This document shows, piece after piece, positions 15,683 through 23,263 of a stretch of 33,463 nucleotides of DNA. Each line of letters starts with the position of its first letter. Position 1 is the stretch's first letter. Position numbers and translations under genes: made by a program. Origin of the DNA: an uncultured Pelagibacteraceae bacterium (GTDB taxonomy: Bacteria; Pseudomonadota; Alphaproteobacteria; Pelagibacterales; Pelagibacteraceae); contig CACAPU010000011.1 in assembly GCA_902534465.1 (NCBI GenBank), forward strand, positions 1 to 33,463. The letters are read 5' to 3'. The notes beneath the pieces are model-generated. The model ran no database searches. It was not told the origin of the DNA and saw only the letters and a program-made list of their open reading frames with translations.

Positions 15683-16667
15683 TAAAACTATATTTATTAC
15701 AGGGGGCACAGGCTCTTTTGGTAAAGCCTTTGTAAATTTGACACTTAAAAAATATAAACCGAAGAAAATGATTATTTATTCAAGAGATGAATCAAAACAA
15801 TGGGATATGCAGCAAGGTTATAAGAATTTTAAAAATATAGAGTTTATTATTGGTGATATTCGTGATTTTACAAATCTAAATAATACCATGAGGGGAGTTG
15901 ATTGTGTAGTTCATGCTGCTGCTACAAAAATAGTCCCAACAGCTGAAACTAATCCTTTTGAATGTATTAAAACAAATATTAATGGATCAATGAATGTTAT
16001 TAATGCTGCGATTAATAATAAAGTACATAATGTAATTGCATTGTCTACTGATAAAGCTTGTAATCCAATAAATCTTTACGGAGCAACAAAATTAGCTGCA
16101 GATAAATTATTTGTATCTGGAAACTTAGAAAACAATACAAAATCTACAAAATTTTCAATTGTAAGATATGGAAATGTAATTGGTTCCAGAGGATCTGTAA
16201 TACCTTATTTCCAATCAATAGTATCAAAACAGCCTAAGATCCCAATTACTGATTTAAGGATGACAAGATTCTTAATAAGCTTAAAAGAGTGTGTGGAATT
16301 TGTGTGGATGGCAATTGACGAAATGCAAGGAGGAGAAATATTTGTAAAAAAAATTCCGTCAATAAAAATTTTAGATATTGCAAATGCGATCAGTGAAAAA
16401 AAAAATAATTATAAATTAATTGGAATAAGGCCCGGAGAAAAACTTCATGAAGAAATGATTAGCATTGAAGACTCTTTTTTTACTTATGAATTTAAAAAAT
16501 ATTATAAGATTTTACCTTCAATTCTAAGTAAAAAAAAACTTTCTATGATGAGTAAAAATGGAAAAAGGGTAAAAAATAATTTTTCTTATAAGTCAAATGT
16601 AAACAATAATTGGATTTCAAGTATGCAATTAAAAAAATGGTTAAGAAAAAATCCTAATTTTTTTTAA
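15666..16667 (+). CDS. pseB: PseB/FlaA1-type UDP-GlcNAc 4,6-dehydratase
   Basis: 333 aa, the length of PseB. FITGGTGSFGKAFV (9-22) binds NADP. IIGDIRD (61-67) and HAAATKIVPTAETNPFE (83-99) follow, with TNINGSMNVINAA after them. STDKACNPINLYGATK (127-142) holds the catalytic Asp129-Lys130, Tyr138 and Lys142, all present. The family converts UDP-GlcNAc to a UDP-4-keto-6-deoxy-HexNAc, retaining (FlaA1/CapD-type) or inverting C5 (PseB). The product could enter pseudaminic-type acids, FucNAc-type or bacillosamine-type sugars. Flanking Gfo/Idh enzymes suggest further oxidation. The C5 stereochemistry cannot be deduced here. Confidence 0.85.
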   Translation: MKNLNNKTIFITGGTGSFGKAFVNLTLKKYKPKKMIIYSRDESKQWDMQQGYKNFKNIEFIIGDIRDFTNLNNTMRGVDCVVHAAATKIVPTAETNPFECIKTNINGSMNVINAAINNKVHNVIALSTDKACNPINLYGATKLAADKLFVSGNLENNTKSTKFSIVRYGNVIGSRGSVIPYFQSIVSKQPKIPITDLRMTRFLISLKECVEFVWMAIDEMQGGEIFVKKIPSIKILDIANAISEKKNNYKLIGIRPGEKLHEEMISIEDSFFTYEFKKYYKILPSILSKKKLSMMSKNGKRVKNNFSYKSNVNNNWISSMQLKKWLRKNPNFF

Positions 16668-17575
16668 TGTCAAATGTATTGATTGTTGGATTTGGAAACA
16701 TAGGATTGAGACACTGCCAGTCATTAATTAATCTCGAGAAAATCAAAAAAATATATATCTATGATATAGATATAGAAAAAATTAAAAATTTTAAAAATAG
16801 CATCAAGGAAAAAAAAAAAATAATTATTCTTAAAAATCTTAACCCAGTAAAAAATAAACTTTTATTGACAATTATTTCGACAAATTCAAATGTAAGATTT
16901 TCTATATTTAAGAAAATAGTAAAAAATTTTAATGTTAAATTTTTTATTTTTGAAAAAGTAGTTTTTCAAGATCCCAAAGAGTATGAATTAACAAAGAAAA
17001 TTATCATAAAAAGAAAAATTAAAAGCTGGATAAATTGCCCAAGACGAACATGGTCAATTTATAAAAATTTAAAAAAAAAAATTATTAAAAATGAAAAAGT
17101 TTCAATAGTTGTTTCTGGATCTAAATGGGGACTGTTATCAAACTCAGTACATTTTTTAGATTTATTTGTTTATTTAACTGGACGAAGTAATCTTGATTTA
17201 AACTTTGACAAATTAGATAAAAAATTTTTTGAAACAAAAAGAAAAGGTTTTTTTGAAACACAGGGAAATATTTCAGTTAAAACAAAATTTGGTGATAAGC
17301 TAAAACTTATAGACAAAAAAAAACAAAAGAAAGAAAAGTTTATTTTTAAACTTAAACAAAGAAAAACTATTTTTTATTATGATCAGTTTAACCCAAAGAA
17401 TAATTTTAAAGCCCCATATCAGAGCGAGGAAACTATAAAACACGTAAAAAATATTTTAACAAATAATAAATGTAATTTACCTTCATATTTGAAAACATTC
17501 AAATATCACAAATTGTTTTCTCAAAATTTAAATAATATTTTAGAAAAAAGAAAAAAAAGTCTTTTATTTACCTAA
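16667..17575 (+). CDS. Divergent Gfo/Idh/MocA-family oxidoreductase
   Basis: 302 aa. VLIVGFGNIGLRHCQSL is a typical NAD-binding start, and STNSNVRF and FFIFEKVVF follow in the places of the usual STP..H and EKP motifs; the Lys is kept but Pro is Val. NSVHFLDLFVYLTG keeps the active-site His and Asp. The C-terminal half is strongly basic and poorly conserved. It is the last gene of the long plus operon, starts with a 1-bp overlap (TAATG) and its end overlaps the convergent deacetylase gene by 12 bp. Likely a sugar oxidoreductase. Substrate unknown. Confidence 0.75.
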   Translation: MSNVLIVGFGNIGLRHCQSLINLEKIKKIYIYDIDIEKIKNFKNSIKEKKKIIILKNLNPVKNKLLLTIISTNSNVRFSIFKKIVKNFNVKFFIFEKVVFQDPKEYELTKKIIIKRKIKSWINCPRRTWSIYKNLKKKIIKNEKVSIVVSGSKWGLLSNSVHFLDLFVYLTGRSNLDLNFDKLDKKFFETKRKGFFETQGNISVKTKFGDKLKLIDKKKQKKEKFIFKLKQRKTIFYYDQFNPKNNFKAPYQSEETIKHVKNILTNNKCNLPSYLKTFKYHKLFSQNLNNILEKRKKSLLFT

Positions 17576-18574
17576 TAAATTTTTAAGTATATTTGAATGA
17601 TCTAACCTTCTAAGTGTAAATTTCATTTTATAACTTGAATTATAACTTTTCATATTTGATATAAAACCACACCTAAGTTTCAATTTTTCAATAATTTTTA
17701 AAGTATATTTATTAAATGAACCATTTGGATAAGATATTGAGACAGGATTTATTTTTAAAATTTTCTTCAAATGATTAAAATTTCTTTTTAGCTCATTATT
17801 TTGAGTTTCATAATCTAACTCAGATAATTTATAAGGATGATTATAGGCGTGCATTCCTATAATATGACCTCTTTTTGAAAGTTCTTTAAGATGATAATTA
17901 TTTAACCACAAATTTTTTGATAATTTTTTTTTACTCGTTTTTTTTACAATGATCATTTTAGACATAATATTTTTATATTCTTCTTCATTAAGAACATGAT
18001 CTCTCAAATATCTGAATTCTATATCCTCATCTGTATAGACCGGATAGTATCTTTTCATTTTTTTATAAAAAATTTTAAAATTATTTTTTTTCTTGTAATC
18101 AGGACTTGTGTTTATAAATCTCAAAAAATTTTTAAAAAATTCATTAAAATTCTTGAAGTATTTAGATCTAAATTTTCTGTGAATTTCAAAGTCGTCAATA
18201 ATTCCATTAAAAACTGATGAATATACAAACCAGAATGCCTTCAATCTATACTTATTTAAAATTTTTAGAGCGATATTATATTGACTTAAAAGAGCGTCAT
18301 CAAATGTAATGCATATATCTTTTTTCTTTAAATTTTTTTTTTCTAATTTATTCAACCATTCCTGGGGGCTCAGAATTTCATAATTTTTTTTTAAAAAAAT
18401 AATAATTTTTTCAAATTCATTTTTATTTATTGATCCCTGTCCAAATTTTTGATTATTTTTTAAATGAAAATGGTGAAACATAACACCAAATGGTCCATTT
18501 TTAGGTTTTCTGTATGTTTTGTCTTTAGATATAGCTTTCAAGTTTACTATCTCGTACGGTATCAAGTGTTGCAC
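17564..18574 (-). CDS. NodB-type polysaccharide deacetylase
   Basis: 336 aa from a GTG at 18574, which has a good Shine-Dalgarno sequence (18587-18582); an ATG at 18481 would start inside the first strand (GVMFHHFH). DICITFDDALLSQY near residue 90 is the NodB TFDDG motif with its two Asp, and GMHAYNHPY near 240 is the HxxxH zinc motif. SYPNGSFN near 285 matches motif 4. An insertion rich in Lys and Phe (about 125-225) separates motifs 1 and 2. No signal peptide is visible, so it probably acts in the cytoplasm, removing acetyl groups from an N-acetylated sugar. It overlaps the amidinotransferase-like gene by 50 bp. Confidence 0.8.
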   Translation of the reverse strand: MQHLIPYEIVNLKAISKDKTYRKPKNGPFGVMFHHFHLKNNQKFGQGSINKNEFEKIIIFLKKNYEILSPQEWLNKLEKKNLKKKDICITFDDALLSQYNIALKILNKYRLKAFWFVYSSVFNGIIDDFEIHRKFRSKYFKNFNEFFKNFLRFINTSPDYKKKNNFKIFYKKMKRYYPVYTDEDIEFRYLRDHVLNEEEYKNIMSKMIIVKKTSKKKLSKNLWLNNYHLKELSKRGHIIGMHAYNHPYKLSELDYETQNNELKRNFNHLKKILKINPVSISYPNGSFNKYTLKIIEKLKLRCGFISNMKSYNSSYKMKFTLRRLDHSNILKNLLGK

Positions 18575-19721
18575 AATGTATCCCTCCCCCTTGGGTATAC
18601 ATATGTCTTAAATTTACCGTAATAACATTTAATTTATAACTCTCAAGCAGTGAAATCATCTTTGCCTGTCTTTCATCAACTAATACAGTATTTTGATCTA
18701 AAGAGAGTAAATTCATTCCTACCCATGGAGAACTCATATAACCCAAATTAGTTTTAAAACCCAAATCTGAGAGTTCTTTTGCGATTTGATCTCTTATTTC
18801 ACTTTGAAACTTTAGTTCACTCTCAGTAGTTGGCGCAACATCATCAAACCATATTTTATCCCAATTACTAAAAATATCTGGAAGATTTTTTGGGTTTGCT
18901 CTTTTACTGTTTAACAAAACTAGTCCAGGCCTTAGACAAAGAACAGTCGAATCAAGGTGACTAGCTCTATAAAGACTATCTGTAACATGTACTTTATATT
19001 CGTTACCCAAAACACTTTGTAACCATTTGGCACCCTTCATATTTCCAGATGAAGATACTAGATACAATAAATCTTTCCCTAGTCTAACAGTATTAGCTGC
19101 TTCAAATAAAATCTCTTCCTCTTTAAGTTTATGAAGTTTTTCTAGTCTACCACCAGTCAGTTCTTTGTGTCTGATGTCCTCTTCAGTCAATTCCCTTTTT
19201 TCTTGATCTCTAAAATATGGTAAAACTGGATCAGATGATAATTTTGGTTTCGGTCCTGCAATCCATTTAAATCCATTATCAAAATATTTTTCGTACCAGA
19301 TTTCATAAAGAGCGGTAGTTTCAAAATATCTACTAATATTATGTGATGGGCTCTCTATAACATTGTTTCCAACAACTAAATTTAAGTCTCTAACATTGTA
19401 TATATTATTCCCTGAAGAGCTCCAGAAAGGAGACGAATAAATTTTTGAAATATCATGCACTTTTGGTCGATGTACAATTGCACCAAAATCTCTCAGTTTC
19501 GCTGATAAATTTTCAAGATCTTCGTTTATTTCATCAACAAACCATTTTGGTGATGCTTTTTTGCATAATTCGTAGGCTTTTAAAAGTATGTTCTCAGATA
19601 TTTTTTTTTCCGAATGCCATTCAATTGTTGCGCCCAAACCTTCACCAGATCCAACTATAACTTCTCTTAATTTGTCCCATTCATTATGACTATTTATTTT
19701 TCCAGGTTTATAATTATTCAT
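18525..19721 (-). CDS. Glycine/inosamine amidinotransferase-like protein
   Basis: 398 aa from the ATG at 19721 (a TTG lies one codon upstream). NEWDKLREVIVGSGEG (13-28), VRDLNLVVGNNVIESP (110-125), FEAANTVRLGKDLLY (206-220), RASHLDSTVLCLRPGLVLLN (252-271) and GGGIHCATLDT (378-388) follow the arginine:glycine amidinotransferase family in order. His255 and Cys383 align with human AGAT His303 and Cys407. The Asp254 position is Glu207, and the second Asp of the FDAAD motif is Asn210. These enzymes move an amidino group from arginine to an amine. Gene context (deacetylase, methyltransferase, glycan genes) suggests a sugar amine as acceptor, as in streptomycin biosynthesis. G+C is higher than in neighbours. 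Confidence 0.85.
   Translation of the reverse strand: MNNYKPGKINSHNEWDKLREVIVGSGEGLGATIEWHSEKKISENILLKAYELCKKASPKWFVDEINEDLENLSAKLRDFGAIVHRPKVHDISKIYSSPFWSSSGNNIYNVRDLNLVVGNNVIESPSHNISRYFETTALYEIWYEKYFDNGFKWIAGPKPKLSSDPVLPYFRDQEKRELTEEDIRHKELTGGRLEKLHKLKEEEILFEAANTVRLGKDLLYLVSSSGNMKGAKWLQSVLGNEYKVHVTDSLYRASHLDSTVLCLRPGLVLLNSKRANPKNLPDIFSNWDKIWFDDVAPTTESELKFQSEIRDQIAKELSDLGFKTNLGYMSSPWVGMNLLSLDQNTVLVDERQAKMISLLESYKLNVITVNLRHMYTQGGGIHCATLDTVRDSKLESYI
18582..18587 (-). promoter_or_regulatory. Shine-Dalgarno sequence of the deacetylase gene inside the amidinotransferase gene
   Basis: On the minus strand GGAGGG lies 7 bases before the GTG at 18574. It falls within the glycine codons just before the catalytic-Cys codon of the upstream amidinotransferase-like gene. 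A strong ribosome site is rare in this window and decides the start of the deacetylase. Confidence 0.5.
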
Positions 19722-19727
19722 CAATAA

Positions 19728-20927
19728 TTAATATTTATATCCTATGAAATCGATGTGACGGATTCCTTGGGCACCTCTAAATAATTCTGAACATTTTCTA
19801 ATATATTTTTTTGATTTCATTAAATCTTTTTTGTCTAAAATGCTCAAAAAAGTATTAACCTCATCACAAAATATACTAGTTCTTTTTTTCAAATAGTTTT
19901 CAAAATTCATTGATTTTACAGTATTGTTATATTTAGATATTTTTTTTGATAAAACACTGAATGACTTTTTCTCAATATCTTCTAAATTGTAATCATCGAT
20001 GTAATCGACCATTTCGTCCTGATCTTTAGCTAATTTTACTATTCCGTTAAATATTTTAGGAATTTCAACTTTATCCATTTTATTCTGGATTATCCAATAG
20101 CTCTCAATAAAAGAAGTAATTTGCATAAACTTTTCAACATCAAACATAGGTCTATGATGCAGAGAATCGCCTAACGTTGAGGGAATAACATTAGGATATG
20201 ATGAATACAATCTTATTCTATTTTTTTTAAACCATCCCAAAACTTCTTTAACTGATGGTTGAGTAAGTCTTGGAACTACCCACTTATCAAAAATAATACA
20301 TCTTCTTGTTCTGTTAGCAAATTTTTGAGCTCTATCTAAATCCTCTTTAAACAATATTTCTGCAACTTTAACCATATCGTCCCAATTATCTGCGAAATTG
20401 AAGATAGCAAGTCTTTGCAACATGTTTTGAAAGTTTCCACTTTTATTTCCGTCACCATATATTAAATATCCTCCAGGTTTTACAAGCGATGCCAACTTGT
20501 CAAATGCTTTTACCGGGTCATTTGTGTGAGCAAAAACTCCTCTACTGTGAGCAATATCGTACTTTTTTTTTGTTTTAAAATCGTAAATTGACTTATTTAT
20601 AAATTTATTTTTTTTTGATTTACTATATTTCCTAAATATCTTTTTTGATATTTTAAAAGCGTCTGGATTCATTTCAACTAATGTACAGTTAGCACCCCAA
20701 TTATCAAAATAAACAGTATTTTCGCCAGTTCCTGATCCAAGATCAATTAATTCTTTACCTTTAAACAGATCTTTTGGAAATTTCATAAGGTCATGGTAAT
20801 GGTGCTCCATCACAGTTCGCCAGTGATCAAATTCTTTTTTAGTTTTGTCAGAGTAATATACTGAGGGAATTTCTTCTCTAAATGCCTTGAGTACTCCAGC
20901 TTGAATATTTTTGTATTTGTTTGCCAT
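19728..20927 (-). CDS. SAM-dependent class I methyltransferase with long C-terminal region
   Basis: 399 aa. ELIDLGSGTGENTVYF near residue 60 is motif I (SAM-binding GxGxG), TLVEMNPDAF follows as the acidic loop, DIAHSRGVFAHTNDP near 125 is motif IV, and LVKPGGYLIYGDGN near 147 matches motif VI. The last 200 residues, after KFANRTRRCIIFDKW, are not recognised and may form a substrate-binding cap. It leads the minus-strand operon, 6 bp before the amidinotransferase-like gene. It probably methylates the same product, at O or N. Its codon use is less AT-extreme than the flanking genes. Confidence 0.8.
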   Translation of the reverse strand: MANKYKNIQAGVLKAFREEIPSVYYSDKTKKEFDHWRTVMEHHYHDLMKFPKDLFKGKELIDLGSGTGENTVYFDNWGANCTLVEMNPDAFKISKKIFRKYSKSKKNKFINKSIYDFKTKKKYDIAHSRGVFAHTNDPVKAFDKLASLVKPGGYLIYGDGNKSGNFQNMLQRLAIFNFADNWDDMVKVAEILFKEDLDRAQKFANRTRRCIIFDKWVVPRLTQPSVKEVLGWFKKNRIRLYSSYPNVIPSTLGDSLHHRPMFDVEKFMQITSFIESYWIIQNKMDKVEIPKIFNGIVKLAKDQDEMVDYIDDYNLEDIEKKSFSVLSKKISKYNNTVKSMNFENYLKKRTSIFCDEVNTFLSILDKKDLMKSKKYIRKCSELFRGAQGIRHIDFIGYKY

Positions 20928-20955
20928 AGAGTTAAGCTTATTTGGTTGCGAGTTT

Positions 20956-20982
20956 CTTATAGTATTAATGTTATTAATGCAA
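20956..20982 (-). promoter_or_regulatory. Candidate promoter of the methyltransferase operon
   Basis: In the 84-bp gap upstream of 20927, the minus strand has TTGCAT (20982-20977) and TATAAG (20961-20956) with a 15-bp spacer. This spacing is short, and other AT-rich boxes exist in the gap, so the call is tentative. No terminator hairpin for the upstream gene is apparent. Confidence 0.25.
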
Positions 20983-21011
20983 TAGAAATTATTGTAATTG
21001 GTTAGACTTTT

Positions 21012-21719
21012 TTATAGTTTTGAAAAAAAAGTAAAGTTATTTTTTTTTGTATTATTTCTCAAAATTCTTTGAGGATTCCCAACAATAATCTGGTCCTTTT
21101 TTATATCTTTTAAAATAACTGCTCCAGCCCCAATATATACATTTTCACTTATTTTAACTTTTGGAATAATAGTAGAGTTTGTACCTATTGTACTGAATTT
21201 ACCAATTTTTATATCACCCGCAAGTGTTGAACCTGGCATTATGTGTGCTCCATCATCTATAAAACAATCATGGTCAATTGTTGCTGATGTATTTAGAATA
21301 CAGTAATTACCAATTTTACAATTAGAATTAATTGTAACATTTTTCATGATTTGATATCCTATTCCAAGTTTTACAGAACTATCTTTAATAAAATCTTTTG
21401 AACAAAAACTAATAGGTTTTAATTTTAATTTTTTAAGTTTATCTGAAATTTTAATTCTAGCGTAGCCATTTTCTCCTCCAACAGTAACAATAAAAGAATT
21501 TACTTTTTTTAAAATATTAAAAAATTTTTTTTTATTGTAAATTAACGGAATTGAATTACTAATATTTTTCTTTTTTGAATTATTAACTAAACAAATAATT
21601 TCGTAGTTTTTAATTTCTTTATTTTTATATTCGAATTGTCCTTGAGAACTTTTTAACATTGTTAAAATTGTTTTAGCTCTGTTTCCAGCTCCCCATATTA
21701 GTATTTTGTATTTTTTCAT
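21012..21719 (-). CDS. PglD/NeuD-type sugar O/N-acetyltransferase
   Basis: 235 aa. An N-terminal Rossmann-like PglD domain (ILIWGAGNRAKTIL, then VTVGGENGYARIKI) is followed by a left-handed beta-helix from about residue 115. Its hexapeptide repeats include CKIGNYCILNTSATIDHDC, with the catalytic His of PglD-like enzymes in DHDCFIDDGAHIMPGSTLAG. The end is GNPQRIL, as expected. Such enzymes acetylate amino sugars made by DegT-type aminotransferases, giving bacillosamine- or legionaminic-type intermediates. It is transcribed alone from a divergent region with the RmlD-like gene at 21744. Confidence 0.85.
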   Translation of the reverse strand: MKKYKILIWGAGNRAKTILTMLKSSQGQFEYKNKEIKNYEIICLVNNSKKKNISNSIPLIYNKKKFFNILKKVNSFIVTVGGENGYARIKISDKLKKLKLKPISFCSKDFIKDSSVKLGIGYQIMKNVTINSNCKIGNYCILNTSATIDHDCFIDDGAHIMPGSTLAGDIKIGKFSTIGTNSTIIPKVKISENVYIGAGAVILKDIKKDQIIVGNPQRILRNNTKKNNFTFFSKL

Positions 21720-21726
21720 ATTTATC

Positions 21727-21732
21727 TATAAT
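21727..21732 (+). promoter_or_regulatory. TATAAT box, candidate -10 for the 21744 operon
   Basis: A perfect TATAAT lies 11 bp before the ATG at 21744. TTGTAT (21706-21711) is a possible -35 box with a 15-bp spacer, inside the start of the divergent acetyltransferase gene. The leader would be nearly absent. Confidence 0.35.
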
Positions 21733-21734
21733 AA

Positions 21735-21740
21735 ATTATA
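21735..21740 (-). promoter_or_regulatory. TATAAT box, candidate -10 for the divergent acetyltransferase gene
   Basis: The minus strand reads TATAAT at 21740-21735, 15 bp before the ATG at 21719. It lies 2 bp from the plus-strand TATAAT, so the two promoters could not be occupied together. No clear -35 box is seen; the expected position is a poly-T run on this strand. Confidence 0.3.
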
Positions 21741-21743
21741 TTT

Positions 21744-22667
21744 ATGAATTTTAAAAAAAAAAAAGATCTAAACATTTTAGTAACAGGATCTACTGGTTTA
21801 TTTGGCATAAATTTTTACCATTATTCAAATCAAAACAATGTATATTATTTAATTCATAAAAAAAAATTAAAATTAAAAAACAGTGTTTATATAAATCTCA
21901 ATTCAAATGATAAACTATATAATTTTTTAAAAAAGAAAAAGATAAATACAGTATTGCATGCTGCAAGTTCAACAAATATAGATAAAATTGAAAAAGATAA
22001 AAAAACATCTTTTGCAAATATTTTTACAATTTCAAAAAAGTTAGCAGAAGTATGTTCAATATTAAATATTAAATTAGTCTATATTTCTACTGATCAATTA
22101 TTTGATGGATCACAAAAAAAATATTCAGAAAAGAGCAAAACAAATCCCCTAAATTATTATGGATATTTAAAAAAAAAAACTGAGGAATGTGTAATAAAAC
22201 TTTCAAAGAAAAATCTAATAATAAGAACAAATTTTTTTGGATTTGGAACTAATTATAGAAAATCATTTAGTGATTTTATTTTAGATAATTTAAAAAATTC
22301 AAAATATATTAGATTAGTCAGTGATGCATATTTTTCTCCTGTATATGTTAAAACTTGTATTAAACTAATACTCAAATTAATTCATTTAAACGCTAATGGT
22401 ATTTATAACATTTCATGTGACCAGAAAATATCCAAATTTGATTTTGGAATAAAAGTTTCAAAAAAATTGAAACTTAATAAAAAATTTATTATAAAATCTT
22501 TACTTGAAGATTTAAATATGGTCAAAAGACCGAAAAATATGTCTTTAAGCAATCTTAAGATAAAAAATAAACTTAATATCAAACATATAAATATAAATAA
22601 GGAAATTTCAAAATTAAAGTATGATTATTTTAATTTAAATTATTTGAAAACTAAAAAATTAAAATGA
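21744..22667 (+). CDS. RmlD-like NDP-4-keto-sugar reductase
   Basis: 307 aa. ILVTGSTGLFGINFYHY near residue 11, VLHAASSTNIDKIEKD near 71, VYISTDQLFDGS near 112 (RmlD STDYVFDG equivalent), NYYGYLKKKTEE with the catalytic YxxxK, RTNFFGFG, and RPKNMSLSN near the C-terminus together form the RmlD pattern. It should reduce a 4-keto group to finish a deoxysugar such as rhamnose, or an N-acetylated 6-deoxy sugar if fed by the PseB-like enzyme. It is the first gene of the right-hand plus operon and overlaps the next by 4 bp. Confidence 0.85.
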   Translation: MNFKKKKDLNILVTGSTGLFGINFYHYSNQNNVYYLIHKKKLKLKNSVYINLNSNDKLYNFLKKKKINTVLHAASSTNIDKIEKDKKTSFANIFTISKKLAEVCSILNIKLVYISTDQLFDGSQKKYSEKSKTNPLNYYGYLKKKTEECVIKLSKKNLIIRTNFFGFGTNYRKSFSDFILDNLKNSKYIRLVSDAYFSPVYVKTCIKLILKLIHLNANGIYNISCDQKISKFDFGIKVSKKLKLNKKFIIKSLLEDLNMVKRPKNMSLSNLKIKNKLNIKHININKEISKLKYDYFNLNYLKTKKLK

Positions 22668-23245
22668 GAAAGAATCTTATATTATACGGAAATGGTGGTC
22701 ACTTGAATTCTGTTATAGATGTAGTTGAGTCAAATAATAAATTCAAAATTTATAAAATTATTGATGATAAAATAAGCAATGATAGAAAAAAATATAAATT
22801 AGCTTTATCAAAAGAATTTTTAAAAAAAGAGAAAAGAAATAAAAATATTCATATTTCATTTGCTAGTATTTATAAGTTAGGTAGGAGAGGTATTTTATAT
22901 AAAAAATTAAAAGATAATAAATTTAATTTTCCAGTTATTAAGTCAAAATTGTCATATATTGCAAAAGATACAAAAGTTTTAGCTGGGTCTATAATTATGC
23001 ACAATGCATTTATCAATTCAGGTTGCAAGATTGGAGAAAATGTTGTTGTTAACACGAATGCTTTAATCGAACATAATGTTCTTATTGGATTTAACTCACA
23101 TATTTCAACAGGTGCAATTATAAATGGAGGTGTAAAAATTGGAAAAAATTGTTTTATTGGGAGCGGTTCAGTTTTAAAAGAAAACATAAATATTTCAGAT
23201 AATAGTTTTATAAAAATGGGATCCATAGTAACTAAAAATGTTTAA
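22664..23245 (+). CDS. NeuD/LegH-like acetyltransferase (left-handed beta-helix)
   Basis: 193 aa. The N-terminus LILYGNGGHLNSVIDVVE is a PglD-type Rossmann motif. Hexapeptide repeats begin near residue 103: IIMHNAFINSGCKIGENV, NALIEHNVLIG (His at the catalytic position), then HISTGAIINGGVKIG and NCFIGSGSVLKENI. It is shorter than the PglD-type protein at 21012. Its place just before the NeuB-like gene matches neuD or legH in sialic or legionaminic acid clusters, where it acetylates the sugar precursor or the nonulosonate. The exact acceptor is unknown. Confidence 0.8.
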   Translation: MRKNLILYGNGGHLNSVIDVVESNNKFKIYKIIDDKISNDRKKYKLALSKEFLKKEKRNKNIHISFASIYKLGRRGILYKKLKDNKFNFPVIKSKLSYIAKDTKVLAGSIIMHNAFINSGCKIGENVVVNTNALIEHNVLIGFNSHISTGAIINGGVKIGKNCFIGSGSVLKENINISDNSFIKMGSIVTKNV

Positions 23246-23263
23246 AAAATTCAAATTTATTTT

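Noticed and set aside
19445..19660. 71-codon plus-strand open frame
   Set aside because: It is antisense to the well-supported amidinotransferase-like gene and lacks motifs.
22870..23226. 118-codon open frame on the minus strand
   Set aside because: It lies wholly antisense to the hexapeptide acetyltransferase at 22664-23245, whose repeats and catalytic His are clear. The antisense protein has no recognisable motif.
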